The translations under genes and the position numbers were made by a program. A stretch of DNA of 64,000 nt from Aurelia coerulea (lineage: Eukaryota; Cnidaria; Scyphozoa; Semaeostomeae; Ulmaridae): positions 21,180,501 to 21,244,500 of the forward strand of contig CM076949.1 in assembly GCA_039566865.1 (NCBI GenBank), in the 5' to 3' direction. The notes under the pieces are model-generated. The model did not search any database and was not told where the DNA came from. It saw only the letters and a program-made list of their open reading frames with translations. Shown in pieces: positions 25,601 through 37,322 of this stretch (the stretch's first letter is position 1; every line of letters begins with the position of its first letter).

Positions 25601-28600
25601 AGAATGGCAGGTGCAGAAGGAAAAATCTATAATTGTTGGGAAAAAATAGCCTTGTTGAGTTCAATAGGGTCTTAATTCGGTAAAAAAAGAATTCGTATGG
25701 TCAAAATTTATGGCTTTGTACATCGAGGGACACTTTGCAAAATAATGTTGATTCATGCAGAACAGACATAAAAAACCTTCAATTTACAAAAATATTGGAT
25801 TTCTAGGGCAAGGGTGAAATTTGTATCGATTAAATTTCCAAACAAAAATAATTCAAAAAAATTGCAAAATGTTTACAATAAAAGCATGATTGACATTTGT
25901 GGACAATTGCATATTCAACTGCAACTCTTTGTTGTGGTCGTACTCTTGGCCAATATGTAATTATCCTTTAAATAGCAATGTGGCTGGGACATGTTTTCCC
26001 ATATCAAATTATAAATTACTGCTACTGCCATATGCCATAAGATATACATGAACCAAGATTGAAAGGAAGAAGCAATAACATAACAACCTTGTTGTAACCA
26101 TGGTCACTCTGAATTCCTGACAGAAAAAATCAAAGCAATCAGACATGCAGCATTAAATGGACATAATAATTGTCTGATACAGTATAGACCTTGCACACAT
26201 TTGATTAACATTTATTTTCTAGCTTGGGGCTTGAGAATCCTTTACAAGTTCTTAAGGTTCTTGTTTCAAATCCATTTTGTCTTGTTCTAATTCTTATCAT
26301 CATATGAAGAGTGACTGAAAATCTTTCTGAATTCCTGACAGTTCTTGCCACTTGAATGAAAAAAATGCACCAGTTCATTGTAACACTAAAAGGTTTAGAT
26401 TTCTGAATGACTATGTACAACGTACTGTACATACAGTACTGCAGTCATTCAGAGATCCAACATTTTTGATTAAATTTGACAATGAGCCTGGAAATATTTG
26501 TGTCCAACATTAATTGTGAATTTTGATAGCATGCTTCTAGTGCAGGGCTAAAAAGGCATTGTGCCAATTTTACATCAATTGCAAAGCAAAAAATAAATAA
26601 TGTCAAAATCTGTTCAATATGAATTACATTAAATTATTCTGAAATGATACATATTATTTTAATAAAGAAAAGGGAAGACATTGAAATTATTTTCTACTGG
26701 CAAGGCAAGGCAAATAAGAAATAAATTTTGCTTGAATTACCTTGAATGACGTCAATATCAATGTTGTTCTCTGCATCCCAGATTGGAATCATTTTCAGAC
26801 ATACCCGTATGTGACAACAAGTTGGAAACGACTGGTCTAAAGCAGACTTGAACCCTAAAAATGAAATTTATTTTATATGCAGTTGCTATCACTGTATGAA
26901 TACATTTTGCAAATTTGTGTAGTACACATGCAGATAAACAGCCATCTGTATAAGGTTAAAGTTTATCCACTTTCTGAAAAGTTATAATGCCAGAAAGGCT
27001 GATGATTCAAGACCAATGGCCCTTAGAGAGGACATTATCAACTGAAGTTTGTAAAGTATAAGGTTCCCGGAGCTTTGAACTTGCAAATTGAGCTTTTATT
27101 GTCTATTCACTGGCTTCAGGATCTCATAGTTAAACTTGTTTCAATCGTTGGCAGGATAAATTTACTCCCCTTGATCTTAATGGGCATGATCAGCTCAAAG
27201 GGTGTTAGATATCACCTGAAACCCTTTGTGCCAGACTTTAACTTCCTTTGCATCTTCTACCGTAAAACATATCACTATCCATTAATTTGGAAACAAATCT
27301 GAGTGATTAAAATGTATACTTTTGACAAATACAAAACATTTTCTTTAAGGCAACCTGATTGCTTTCATTCAGTTTAGAATCTTACTGTATTTTCTAAGCG
27401 TTGCATGAAAACACACAGATTTAGGCAATACCTTCTGATTGCTGACAGATAACAGTTTCCAAACTGCTGACATAATTTTCTCTGCTTGAGTTACATGAGC
27501 ATGAATATATTGATGCTGTACAGTTGTCAAATATCTTCGAAATTCGTCTTACAATGCAAAATTTGTTGACCTAAAACAAAACTAAAAATGATACATTTTA
27601 CCCTAAATTTTGATGTGTAGTCAGGCCATAGCACAAATACATCTTAAAACTGAAAACTGAGTTATCTGAAAACTCCGGATGAGAAAATCTTTCATATTTA
27701 AATGGACAAATACTGTATAATGTCTGTTTGTGAAAACTGTCAAATAAAATGCACCCTAAAATTAACTGCTACTGAGTGAAACTTCAATACCTTTAACAGT
27801 CTGGTTTTGAAATCAAAGTCTTGAAGGAGAAAGGTGCAGCCAGAGTCATCTAGAGTTACAAGGGATTTAGCCCTGAGTATCTCTATCATATATATTTCCT
27901 CAAGACCAAGACTTTCCTGCAGAGAAAATACAGTAAATTTCAAAGCTTTTAACAAATAAACTAAATGTATACTGCATCTAAGTTGTGCACGTCCCTTAAT
28001 ATCTTTAAAATTTATTGGATTTATACATACAGTACGATGTTATGATGTTATGATCTTAGAACATACAATAGAAGTCTTGCATTCACCAACACAACAAGAA
28101 TTGTTCATAATTCTTTGGCAGGAAAATTGTGTAAATGTGTACAAGGCCTGTATTGTCACTGTATGAGCAAATGATCTAAGAAGAATGGTGACAATCCAAC
28201 AAGTTACAGTACAGGTCAATATACAGTAGGATACTGAGGCAAGGGGGTGCAATCAGCCCCCATCCCAATGTTGGTTAAGACAAAGATCCTTTGTTCAAAT
28301 CAATAGCAATAAACAATGCTTTTTAACTGAAATGAAGCTTCAGTCCTCCTCCCCAAATATTTGACAAAGTGTCCACCATTGGTACAGGCCTTGCGCACAT
28401 TAACAGTGACAAGAATTATTTACATGGCGATGTGACTTCTTGAGCTATACGAAAGGCTGTACATTTTTATAAACAGGAATTCTCATGCAATACAACCATG
28501 CTGATGTGTTCAAGTCGTTTACTATATTTCAAACTTAAGCAGTAAATGGTATTGAAACTTTACTGTCTTCTGTCTTTTGAATAAATACTGAATAAATACT

Positions 28601-31600
28601 CCCTGTAAAGATTTCGGAAAATGGCAAGCATTCTGATTGTTCATCACTTTCTTCCTCATCATTATCACCACCATCAATAATATGCATACCAACATCAGTA
28701 TCTTCATCATCTACTGCATTGGAATGAAGAGGCAGCACATTTTCATTTGGCATAAACAACTCTGGAAAAGAAATGAAAAGCTGTGTTGTATCTCATTAAT
28801 GCAGAGGTAATTGAGAAAATTCCAAATTGTATGCAACTGTTGGCTTTTGGTCAGTTGCCCATGACTCAGGGCAGCCCAGTTAAAAAAGGCCATTTCAACC
28901 CAAAGAGACAAAGGTCATGCAAACCATAATGCACAAGATAACATTGCATAGATCTCTGAAAGTTTTACCAAATGTGCATGCCTTGTAATTAGTACATATA
29001 TGCATTTTGGATATTGGAATGAAATGAATCAAAATGCTAACAGTATTTTCTCCACATTTGTGAATTGACAATTCCAGTTTAGGTGACCAACTGTAACCAG
29101 TATCTTCTTCATCGCTCTTCAAGATCTTCATTCTCAAGTTACAACTGTTGATGTTGATGTTGAACCCTTGAGGAGAACCCTTGATGTTGTGAATATTGAT
29201 TTATAGTTCATGATCTCCCAAAGGAATCAAAGGAGAGTTGGTAATTAGATCTTGAAGCTTGAGGACAAATGAGGGCAGTTTTAGTAATAAGATGGCGTTT
29301 TCCGATGGTGAAAAGGGAATGGACCTGAAAAACTGGGTGGGGCCTTCATCCCAGACCAGAAGTCTCATTTGTCCCCCTCTGTTGCAAGGATCTATCGCGC
29401 AAAGGAGCTGATTTAAATCAAGCTTGATGTTGTCTGCGTGCAGGCTTGACTGATTTGTTTTCAGCAAGGTTTCTCCTCTGATACAGTCTGCGCATTAGTG
29501 ACACAAAGCCTGTGTAAAGTCACGTGCGGTTCCCAGGATCGTGGACGAAGCCTTATCGGTGGACAGAGATTTCTGATGTTCTCTTTCAGTTCTATTGATT
29601 GAGAAATATCTTCAAGGAATTCTTGCAAAATTCCTTTCCATTTAAATAAATTCAATGTGACGGCTTGTAACAAGGATTGCACAATAGGCTTTCATTGGCT
29701 TTGTTTGTTTATGCACACACCAACTTAATCAAAAAATGCTACAGACCTTTTACTTCTTAAAAAGAGGTTTGGATCAAGTGTCCAAATCTGGTAAAGTTTG
29801 GGAAGGAAAACGAAAAACGACCCCCGTTCTCAGCTGCTAGCTGTGGTATGAAGTTGCTTCGGATCTCAAAACTTTTCAAAGAGTTTGTTATTGACAACTT
29901 TGTGCAAAGTGAGCTAGCCATGGTTTAGTTTACACACAGGCAAGTGTTACTGGTATTTTTGCTTTGTTTCTCATCATTTTCATTCATTTTTAGCTGACTT
30001 TTCTATCATTTGAATAATGACGGTTGAAACCCAAACTTTGATTTGCAAAGTCGCAAAATGAAACCCTTGTAATGCTTGCACTGTTACACAACAAAATCAG
30101 CCGACAACAAATGAAAATAATGACGAACAAGGCCAAAAGGTAAATTAAACTTACTAGTGTATTTAAACTGAACCAGTCATAAGTCAATTCAAGCAAAGTT
30201 ATCGTTGCTTAACTCTCTGCAAAATGTTCTGAGATCCAAATAAACTTCTTGCCATAGCCTCGCAGCTAGCAGGTATCTATCGAAAACGGGGGTTGTGTTT
30301 CAATTTCTTTTGACAAAATTTACCCAATTTGGACGCTCGATCCAAGCCTCTTTTTTAAGAAGTAAAAAGGTCTATTGGAGGGGAAACCTCTCTGAAAAGA
30401 AACCAGTTGAGTCTGCACGCAGGCTAAGCTCGATGGCGTAGAGTGGAAGAGCAATAAACCTCACACTGCATGCATAGTTTCCTGCCAAGCAGGCTTCAAC
30501 AACAAAAATATACAAATTAGACTATTGTATGTTTTATCAACAAAGTGGTGCAGGGAAGATCTTCCAGGGAAAAGGAATGCAGAATCAATGCAAATGGTCC
30601 TTTTGGAAGTTCAACTTAAGTTTAAACATTTGGGATGAGTGCAGTTTAGCAGGTGGTGCTAAATGACATGTTCCAACCATAACCCTAGCTTATGTAGCTA
30701 TTTTTTTATTTCCCCAACCCCCCCCCCACCCTGGGATGAAGGGGGCTGATGCGGGGTCACTCACGTTTTCTCTGTTTTTCCCTTGTGACAGTGAGCGATG
30801 TCCCTGCCTACCGGGGCAACATTCTTCTGCAAATGGGAGGCGATAGCTCACGTTTGTCCCTGGGTAAAGCCCCGCCTTGTTATGCTCGAGCTTTTAGGAG
30901 AAGCGAATCGCCCTGGGTGTCCCCACTCCCCGGGGCAAAAACTTTTCAGGGAAAGGGAGGTGAGTAGTCCTGCACCGGGGTGGGAGGGTTGGGGCAATAA
31001 AATGATAGCTGCATTATCCTTACTAACCCTGCTAACACTAACTTATCCTAACTAGCCCTAAATTAAATTACACTGAAAACGCTGTTTTGAAAGTAACCCT
31101 TTTTACCGTATGTATGACATATTACAATAACACAACATTTGAATAATGCCGCCGCTAAACAGCACTCTACTGGCATATACTAGCCAAACATTTGAAGGGA
31201 ATAGCTGGAGCTAGGTAAGGTAGAGGGGTTGTGAAAGCTTGTGTGTGTGTGTGTGTGTAGCATTATTTTAATTCGATTATATACACGTAGCTAACAATAT
31301 ATACACTATTTAATAATATATACAAGTTAACTAATCTAAATCGAATTTACATAACTAATAATAAAATAAAAACAAACTTTTTTTTCTTACGTTTATAACT
31401 AAAACTCTAAACTGGTTGGCACTTGCAGGCACTACATTTGCAATTCGGACCATCCCATTGTTTTATTAAAGCCTTAAAACTTTTGAAATTTTCTGCTGAT
31501 TTTATTTCGTTTGGTAAGCCATTCCAAATCTGTGGCCCAATAGACTTGAGACTTTTAGACCCAAATGTTGTTTGATTTGGTCTGAAATGGGCTAAATTAT

Positions 31601-34032
31601 TTGGATTTCTTAACGAATAATTTGAAGAGCGTAATTCAAAAATTCTCTGCATAAATGGTGGATTCAAATGATTCAGAGTTTTGAATATTTCAATGCAAAG
31701 GAGTCTTTGGCGCGCAACCTGCATCGTGCATTTACTAGATTTTGAAAGCAAATCATTATATGAACTTGTATGATCGTTATAGAGAAACCTTAGGGCACGT
31801 TCTTGTAACTTTTCAATTTTCTGTAATGACTTGGAAGATGAGAAATACCACACCAAGGGGCAATAATCGAAATTTGAACATACAAAACTCTGAACTAGGA
31901 TCTTTTTCTCTTTAAAGCCAATAAACATCTTTAACCTTTTAAGAACATTCAATTGTGATGCAGCTTTTTTGCAAAGATTAGAAATATGCGGGTCGAAATC
32001 CAGTTTATAATCCAAAGTGACTCCCAAAAGTTTGACAGTCTCCTCAGATTTGATCACATTACCGTTAATGTTAATTTGCTCTCCACTAGTGTTTGTTTGA
32101 TTTTTTCTGAGCAATAAAGCATGGAATTTTTCAGGATTGGCAATCATTTCATTTTGCTCTAGCCAGGATAAAGCAATTCCTGTTTCCTTTTCCAAAATAT
32201 TTACAAGATCAGGCATGCTTTTCGAAAAATAAGTAAGCGTATTGTCGTCAGCATAATTGTAGAGAGTTGCCTGTTTTATGAACAGAAATAAATCATTTAT
32301 ATAAAAATTAAAAAGGATTGGGCCCAGGACAGATCCTTGGGGTACACCAGATATCACCTCTTGAAAAGAACTGTACGTATTATTTATCCGTACACTTTGT
32401 TTCCGTCGTTTGAGATAAGAGTAGGTGAGAACAAGCGCGTCTTCTTCGAATCCATATGCATGTAATTTTGCAATAAGCAAATCATGTGGAATGCAGTCAA
32501 AGGCTTTTGAAAGATCCATTAGGATAGCACCTACAAGATAGTCGTTGTCGAGGTTAGACCTCCAATCTTCTATCAGACGTATTAAGACATGTTGGGTGCC
32601 GTATGCTCGTCTATAGGCCGCAATGAAAACAGAAAGCGTGTTGTCTAGATGTTGAATCAATTGTTGCTTTAGGACTTTTTCGAATATCTTTGAAAAGGTA
32701 TTAAGAACACTAACTGGGCGGAAATTCCTTTCTACTGTGCGATTTGGCTCCCCCTTATCTAAAGGACAGACCGCCGCCTTTTTTGCATCATCTGGGAAAC
32801 AAGAGTTGCGAATGCTATAGTTTATTGCCATGGTTAGTGCGACTGTGAGTTCGTTAGAAGCAAGAGATACAAGCTTCGGGGGTATTTGATCCTCACCAGT
32901 AGATTTTCTCCCATCTAGAGATTTTAATAATTTCTTAACCTCTTGGTTGCTTATTTCATGAAAAGTGAAGGTGTTTAACGATTGTTCTGGGTTTTGAATG
33001 ATAGCTAGGACGCTGGGGTGGTTCTTATATTTGTCAAGAATTAATCGAACAATTTGGCGGTCATCAATGATTCCTGTATCTTTAGCAAGGCTACTAGGCT
33101 TCTTGCCGCTAGATTTCTCTACTATATTTACATAATGATCATTGAAAATCTCTGTCAATTCCCGGTCATCTGTTATAACGGTATCATCTTTCACAAGAGA
33201 AATATCGCTACTCATAAGTCCCCCTTTATTTGAAAGAAAGGGTTTAACAAGATCCCAAAATTCTTTATTAGACAGTGTACCATTACTTGTTGCCTCTTTA
33301 AAATGGTTTTTCATAGCTTTCTTTCTTAGAGAAACACATTTATTACGCTGCTTTTTGAACTTATTTCTATTTTCTGTGGTAGGGTTTTTATTAAGTCTTT
33401 TTTTGAGCCTTGATCTAGTATATATTGCCTTTTGTAATTGTTGATTCATGAAAGGGGCAGTATTTCCTCTCTGAACCTTAGTTTTCAAAGGAGCATGTTT
33501 ATCTACAAGTTTTCGGAAAGCTGATGAGAGATTTCTATAGGACAAATTCACATCGTTAACATCAGCTTTAAAGTTCGTATTTTTTACATCTTGCAAAAAT
33601 TTTTCAGAGTCAAATTTCTTGTAGCTGCGGTATTTAACAATCTTTGGTTTCAGGCGAATCCATCCAGTAGCAGTACCAAAGGCAGGGCAAGGCTCGTACA
33701 TAAATACAGGTAGGTAGGTACTAGGCAAGGCCTTACAACAACAATGGATGCCTAAAACAACAATGAATGCCTAAAATGCTACCTCTTCGAGCCCCATCAT
33801 TTTGTTCTGGTTGTTCGATCGCAATACCAGCACCCATCCGAACTTCATGGTCATCTATTGAGGATTCAACTTGTGAAGTCGTTACTTCTTTCTTCCTCGT
33901 CTTGCGTGGCCTTCGACGATTACCAATCAATGTAAACTTTCGCGCTGTTTTCAGTTTCTCAGTGGGGCCAATTAGAGCAGGAGGAACTGGTCTGCTGTCA
34001 TCATCTTCACCATGGCCTTCCCTTCTCTCCAT
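19662..34032 (-). CDS. KDZ-transposase-related protein (HMGXB3-like), about 12 exons
   Basis: Exons in transcript order: 34032-33783, 28761-about 28559, 27916-27791, 27570-27432, 26854-26741, 25561-25085, 24621-24477, 23883-23599, 22256-21601, 21069-20986, 20410-20288 and 19849-19662. Phases match at every junction and sum to 930 codons, but exon 2's donor is a weak guess (the frame otherwise hits TAA at 28535) and exon 8 ends at AG|ATAAGT, not GT. Residues about 290-325 hold CxxC pairs and CRH, a SWIM-like zinc cluster. Residues about 534-555 read C-C-x-x-C-G then L-L-C-D549-A-T-T-L-G. Exon 11 has I-I-Y-D834-N-C-C, and exon 12 has Q-I-N-E890-Q-x-N. Family knowledge: KDZ transposases use an RNase-H-fold D-D-E triad, and vertebrate HMGXB3 is, from memory, a domesticated relative. 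The triad looks complete. No terminal repeats flank the gene and it is intron-rich, so I infer a host gene, or a decaying copy of one. The link of exon 1 to the rest rests on phase only. Confidence 0.68.
19958..20213. mobile_element. MITE in the last intron of the KDZ-like gene
   Basis: The ends are inverted copies of TGGTTTCCAT. Interior GC-rich words (GATCAGCGACGG, GATCGCCGACGATTG) also pair across the element. A minus-strand open frame over it is chance. No clear target duplication. Confidence 0.5.
21180..21460. repeat. Fragment of the GAGCCAGAAAAAGTTCCC repeat family
   Basis: One end of the TIR family seen complete at 56981-57609 and 58306-58915 is recognisable here (GAGCCAGAAAAAGTTCCC, then AATTCTAGTTTAAAG and GTTGGTTGCAAA). 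The opposite terminal repeat is missing. It lies in an intron of the KDZ-like gene. Confidence 0.45.
22413..23080. mobile_element. TIR element (CAGGGTGTCCC tips) with a LINE tail inserted
   Basis: The long inverted ends start CAGGGTGTCCCAA and contain CTGAAGATTGCGACAAAACG in both orientations. Pairing continues about 250 bp inward. Near 22930-23000 a short segment with GAAGGGCTACCCTCC and an AAATGAAATGAAAT tail interrupts the right arm and matches LINE 3' tails elsewhere in the window. TA precedes the left tip; the right side shows no clean duplication. It lies in an intron of the KDZ-like gene. Confidence 0.6.
29201..29690 (-). CDS. Uncharacterised coding-like segment, two overlapping frames
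   Basis: The minus strand holds two consecutive frames with protein-like composition. One (29461-29682) runs through LLQAVTLNLF and RPRSWEPHVTLHRLC; the next (29201-29467) through GGQMRLLVWDEG to a stop at 29201. They are offset by a frameshift or an intron I cannot place. They lie inside the long first intron of the KDZ-like gene. I recognise no family. It could be an unassigned exon pair, a retroposed fragment or noise. Confidence 0.3.
29733..30375. mobile_element. Foldback MITE with ~170-bp inverted ends
   Basis: The left arm (AGACCTTTTACTTCTTAAAA near 29745) and the right arm (reverse complement ending AAAAGGTCTA near 30373) pair imperfectly over roughly 170 bp, including TTGGATC and GCTGCTAGCTG-like words. 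The ~290-bp centre is unique. No coding sequence. Confidence 0.55.
30700..31010. mobile_element. GC-rich MITE-like repeat with CCCCAACCC tips
   Basis: The left end reads ATTTCCCCAACCCCCCC and the right end GGTTGGGGCAATAAAATG, an inverted pair. The interior is unusually GC-rich for this window (CTACCGGGGCAAC, CCCCGGGGC). Short open frames across it look incidental. Confidence 0.4.
31238..31260. repeat. (GT)n microsatellite at the LINE 3' end
   Basis: A run of GT dinucleotides lies just past the 3' end of the minus-strand LINE. It may be the element's own tail repeat. Confidence 0.5.
31240..33728 (-). mobile_element. 5'-truncated jockey/CR1-like LINE with a long RT frame
   Basis: The 773-codon frame (31407-33728) is uninterrupted. 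It holds the reverse-transcriptase motifs M-D-L-S-K-A-F-D (about 404-411), G-V-P-Q-G-S-V-L-G-P (461-470) and Y-A-D-D (about 492-495), with the usual C-terminal FRPNQTTFGSKSLK-type and cysteine-rich CKCSACKC end. The upstream endonuclease is missing; the first ~25 codons are probably not LINE sequence. RT makes DNA from the element's RNA by target-primed synthesis. The 3' end runs to a GT repeat near 31240. It is inserted in intron 1 of the KDZ-like gene, in sense orientation. The intact RT frame suggests recent insertion. Confidence 0.85.
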
Positions 34033-34419
34033 CCTACAGCACACCTTACAAGGCTCAAAAAGGTAGTTGGCAGCACCTCTTAAGTCCTAAGTCTCTACAT
34101 ACAAACGATAGTACTGCTGGGAGAAACGTTATATCTAATGTGATGAGGTGGAGAAGCAATGAGAATGAGGAAGAATTAGGCCCACCAATTTTGAAATGAC
34201 TATATGTCATATTGTTCAGTACCAAAGACGATCTTGCTCATCCGCCACAAGAATCCCGTTTTTCGCCTTGAAAATGATGACATTTTATTATATTGCTATG
34301 GCAACAAAAAATCCTCTCTCTGAGAAAGCCTCGATTTCATAAGCAACAACTTGGGCACCTCTGCTGTACTTTTGGGCACCTAGCATTGGTTGGTTGATAC
34401 ATAAATTTTGGTACGATTC

Positions 34420-34740
34420 ATGCATCCATTTCCCTTCCTCTTTTCCAATGACGACAACCACAACAACACAAATGGAATGTTGCCTTTGTGTAAGGGATTC
34501 CCCGCAGAGGCTCTCATACGCACCTTCGGCATGACATGGTGCTGTTGTGAAGAGTGTGAAGTGAAGTTGCGTCCTCGGTTGCGTCTTTGGCGTTTTTCTC
34601 TGGAAGTAAATAAAACCTAATCGGGTCTGTGATTCCTTTGTCCTCACACGAAAGTGGGTGGGGCTCGTACAGGGATCGAACCCTGTCCGGCCGACCGTTC
34701 TGGTTACAATCAAAGATGATTCCCTGCGCCATAACACTTT
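34420..34740 (-). mobile_element. tRNA-derived SINE
   Basis: On the minus strand an A box (TATGGCGCAGGG, near 34721-34732) is followed about 40 bases later by a perfect B box (GGTTCGATCCC, near 34672-34682). This is the internal RNA polymerase III promoter of a tRNA-like head. The body runs toward 34420. It is not a functional tRNA gene, since I see no complete cloverleaf. Ends are uncertain. Confidence 0.5.
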
Positions 34741-34749
34741 CAAACAATG

Positions 34750-35942
34750 TTACAAAAGATACACAGATACAGGACTTTTTTTGAAGGAGCTTTTACCTTT
34801 TTTCGTACCCAGTCGCCTTCTTCTTTCCAACGAAACAGCCACAACAGCACAAGTGTTGACAATGTCAAAAGCCAATGCCCGCAGAAGCGTGGCACCCACA
34901 TTCTGCATCAGGTGGTAACATACAATCATATTCAATCTCATATCATAAGAATCTTTGAGCAATTTTTGTTGTCCCGTTGTTGCATGTTCCCTTGGAAGGG
35001 CCTTCGAATGAATTAGCCAAACCGAATCTGAAGGAAAGTTTTCTTGATTCTTCCGCTAGCATTCTTCATATCTCTCGTCTCGATATCAGTTTCAAAACTT
35101 CACAGCAGTCCGTATCCGTAAGTTCGCTCAACTGACTTTTGATTATTTCCTTGTGTTTCATGTTGGAGGGGTCCCAGTGGACACTGTTCTTGCAGTCCCC
35201 TTTTCAGCTGTCATAAAAGATCAAAATGATCACCAGAAGATCACAAAAGAGCATTGCGTATCACAGAATTTTCTTGAAAACTTCTTTTATTGGGCTTTCA
35301 GCTATGTTTGAATGAAAAGAGCATGCAGTAGCACCTTTTTTGCAAGCTGCTAAATGCTGCTGGTTGACCGTGACCTTTGTTGTCCAGAGAATTGTCCATG
35401 AGTTGATTGTCACGTGAATATGCCCACTAATGAATTAATTTGCTTATCCCATGCGACATGCAAGCCGTTAGGTTAGGTCCCCGCCCCTCTGACACAAAAG
35501 TAGGCCTAGACTGCATTTACTGCAAAGAATATAATATAGCTTGCTTGTAGCCTCAATAGCCAGTGTTGACTGCACGCAAGCTAACCTATGTCCTTTGTTT
35601 TACAAAATTCGCCATTGCTACCAACACCAAAAGATACTTTAATTTGGTGCAGGCGTATAACGTAGTATGAAATATATGTGCAGATTTTCAAGAATAAACA
35701 TTTTCAGTCAATACACGTCAGGCCTTCTAATTTCATATTAATTTCATATCGACTCAAAAAGAATCTTAAATATAGCAAATCTTAAATCTATCTAGTATCT
35801 ATTAACCTCTAAAAGCTCTACTTTTCTACGAAGGAACCTGACGTTGGTCAATTTCCTTAATGTTGGTCAAAATATTTACATTGACTAAATGAACGTCATG
35901 CAGCTAATTTCTGTTGATAAACAAAAGCTAGCATCTCTCTTA
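34750..35942. other. Non-coding stretch upstream of the second foldback
   Basis: I find no convincing gene, RNA or repeat boundary here. It lies upstream of the first exon of the minus-strand KDZ-like gene, so promoter sequence is expected at its left end. Confidence 0.3.
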
Positions 35943-36830
35943 TAGACCAGGCTAGTAATGAGGTACGGGTCACTTCTAAGCGGAGAAATTTAGATGGGCA
36001 TTATGAGGTACCTATGACCCTAGGCATCTTGGAAAGTGATGGTGATCAGCGATCTGTTGGGGTTTAGGGGGTTAAATCGGGGGTTAAAGTTTGACCACTC
36101 TGAGCAAGCACCTCTGCGGAGGAGAAACACAGTTTTCCTCTTAAATGACGCACTGGCTGGCTTAGATCGGCCCAAATTAAGCTAAAAACCACTATATAAA
36201 GAAATTAGATGCTGAAGGATAATTAGTACCTTCTCAAAAAAATGGTCACGTGACATGAAACCACCCTTTTCCTTATATGGTAACTATCAATAAATGGCCA
36301 AATGTGTTATAAAAAGAGGAAAATATGTCTAGCATCATTTCTATGTTTTGCTTGCAACTACTTGCACCATGGTCAACATACCAAATACTACGTAATGATT
36401 TAAAAGAAAGTAGATTTGTCGCCATTTTGGTCGCATTCATCAAAGGAAACGTCATCTTCCACTCTACCAGCAATTCTTCAATATCTTCAAGGAATGCACT
36501 TTCAATCCACTTGATTTCAAATATTTCTTCCCGTCCATACTGATATATATCGGGTACCATAAAAGCATTCTTTGGGCTGAGAGGTTCCTCATTCTCGCGA
36601 TAAAATTTACACGTAAAGTATGCATTGGAATGCAGGAAGCAATGATGTATCTACTATTTTGTTTAAAATGAGGTATTTCTGTCGAAAAGCTTCTTACAAG
36701 CGATATTCACATTATTCTGACAACATCTATATAAAATTTAAGCACATTTAGCAAGTTCTTCTATTATTCTTTCTTTGATACGCAACGAGATGAGCCAAGG
36801 GAAGTAAAAATACAGATTGATTTCTAATTT

Positions 36831-37095
36831 TCAACAATCACTTTTCAACATTCTAATCTGCCATTTCGAAGAAAAAGAAGAGATGTTATCGTTGCCTGTA
36901 AATGCTTGGGATCCTGGTAAACATTTCTTTTGACACTGAGGCATCGATATATCACTGGTTCCAAAAGCCAAGTATACATTTGTCTTTCTTTGAACTTTTG
37001 ACGAAACTATCACCACCAAGATGTGTATATCAGATGATTGTGACTTGATGGTTTCCTTTGGCTTCTTCTCCAAAGCATGAAGGCAATGCAAAAGT
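36831..37095 (-). pseudogene. Coding remnant in the core of the second foldback
   Basis: The minus-strand frame reads through LVVIVSSKVQ, AFGTSDISM and FTGNDNISSFSSK. A mirrored fragment of the last part is on the plus strand near 37595-37660 (FTGNDYISSFSSK). From memory, cnidarian genomes carry a repeated protein family with a similar alanine-phenylalanine-threonine-glycine block followed by aspartate; I cannot name it. The frame lacks a proper start and ends inside the arm. Confidence 0.35.
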
Positions 37096-37158
37096 AAGTC
37101 TCAGCTTCTTCTTGGTTGGTAGTCAGCATTTTTGCATTCGTTCCACTCGACGACATTA

Positions 37159-37322
37159 TTTTAGAGCCATAAGCGTACGAGATCGGGGGCCGGGAACCTT
37201 GGAAAAATTATCAAAAATCAGCCCCAATCGGGCAAATGTCTACCCTCAATCGGCCAAAAACATTGGCGAACAATGGACTTTTTGTCTGGCAGCCCTAGAT
37301 TTTTTCTTCCCGTACGCTTATG
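37159..37322. mobile_element. Small nested MITE with CATAAGCGTACG tips
   Basis: Perfect 12-bp inverted tips (CATAAGCGTACG and CGTACGCTTATG) bound a 164-bp GC-richer segment in the core of the second foldback. It has no mirrored partner, so it inserted after the palindrome formed or lies on its axis. Confidence 0.55.

Noticed and set aside
34640..34740. Functional tRNA gene
   Set aside because: Only the A and B boxes are convincing. I see no full cloverleaf or anticodon stem.
34288..34743. 151-codon minus-strand frame
   Set aside because: It runs through a tRNA-headed SINE (A and B boxes), so it is not a gene.
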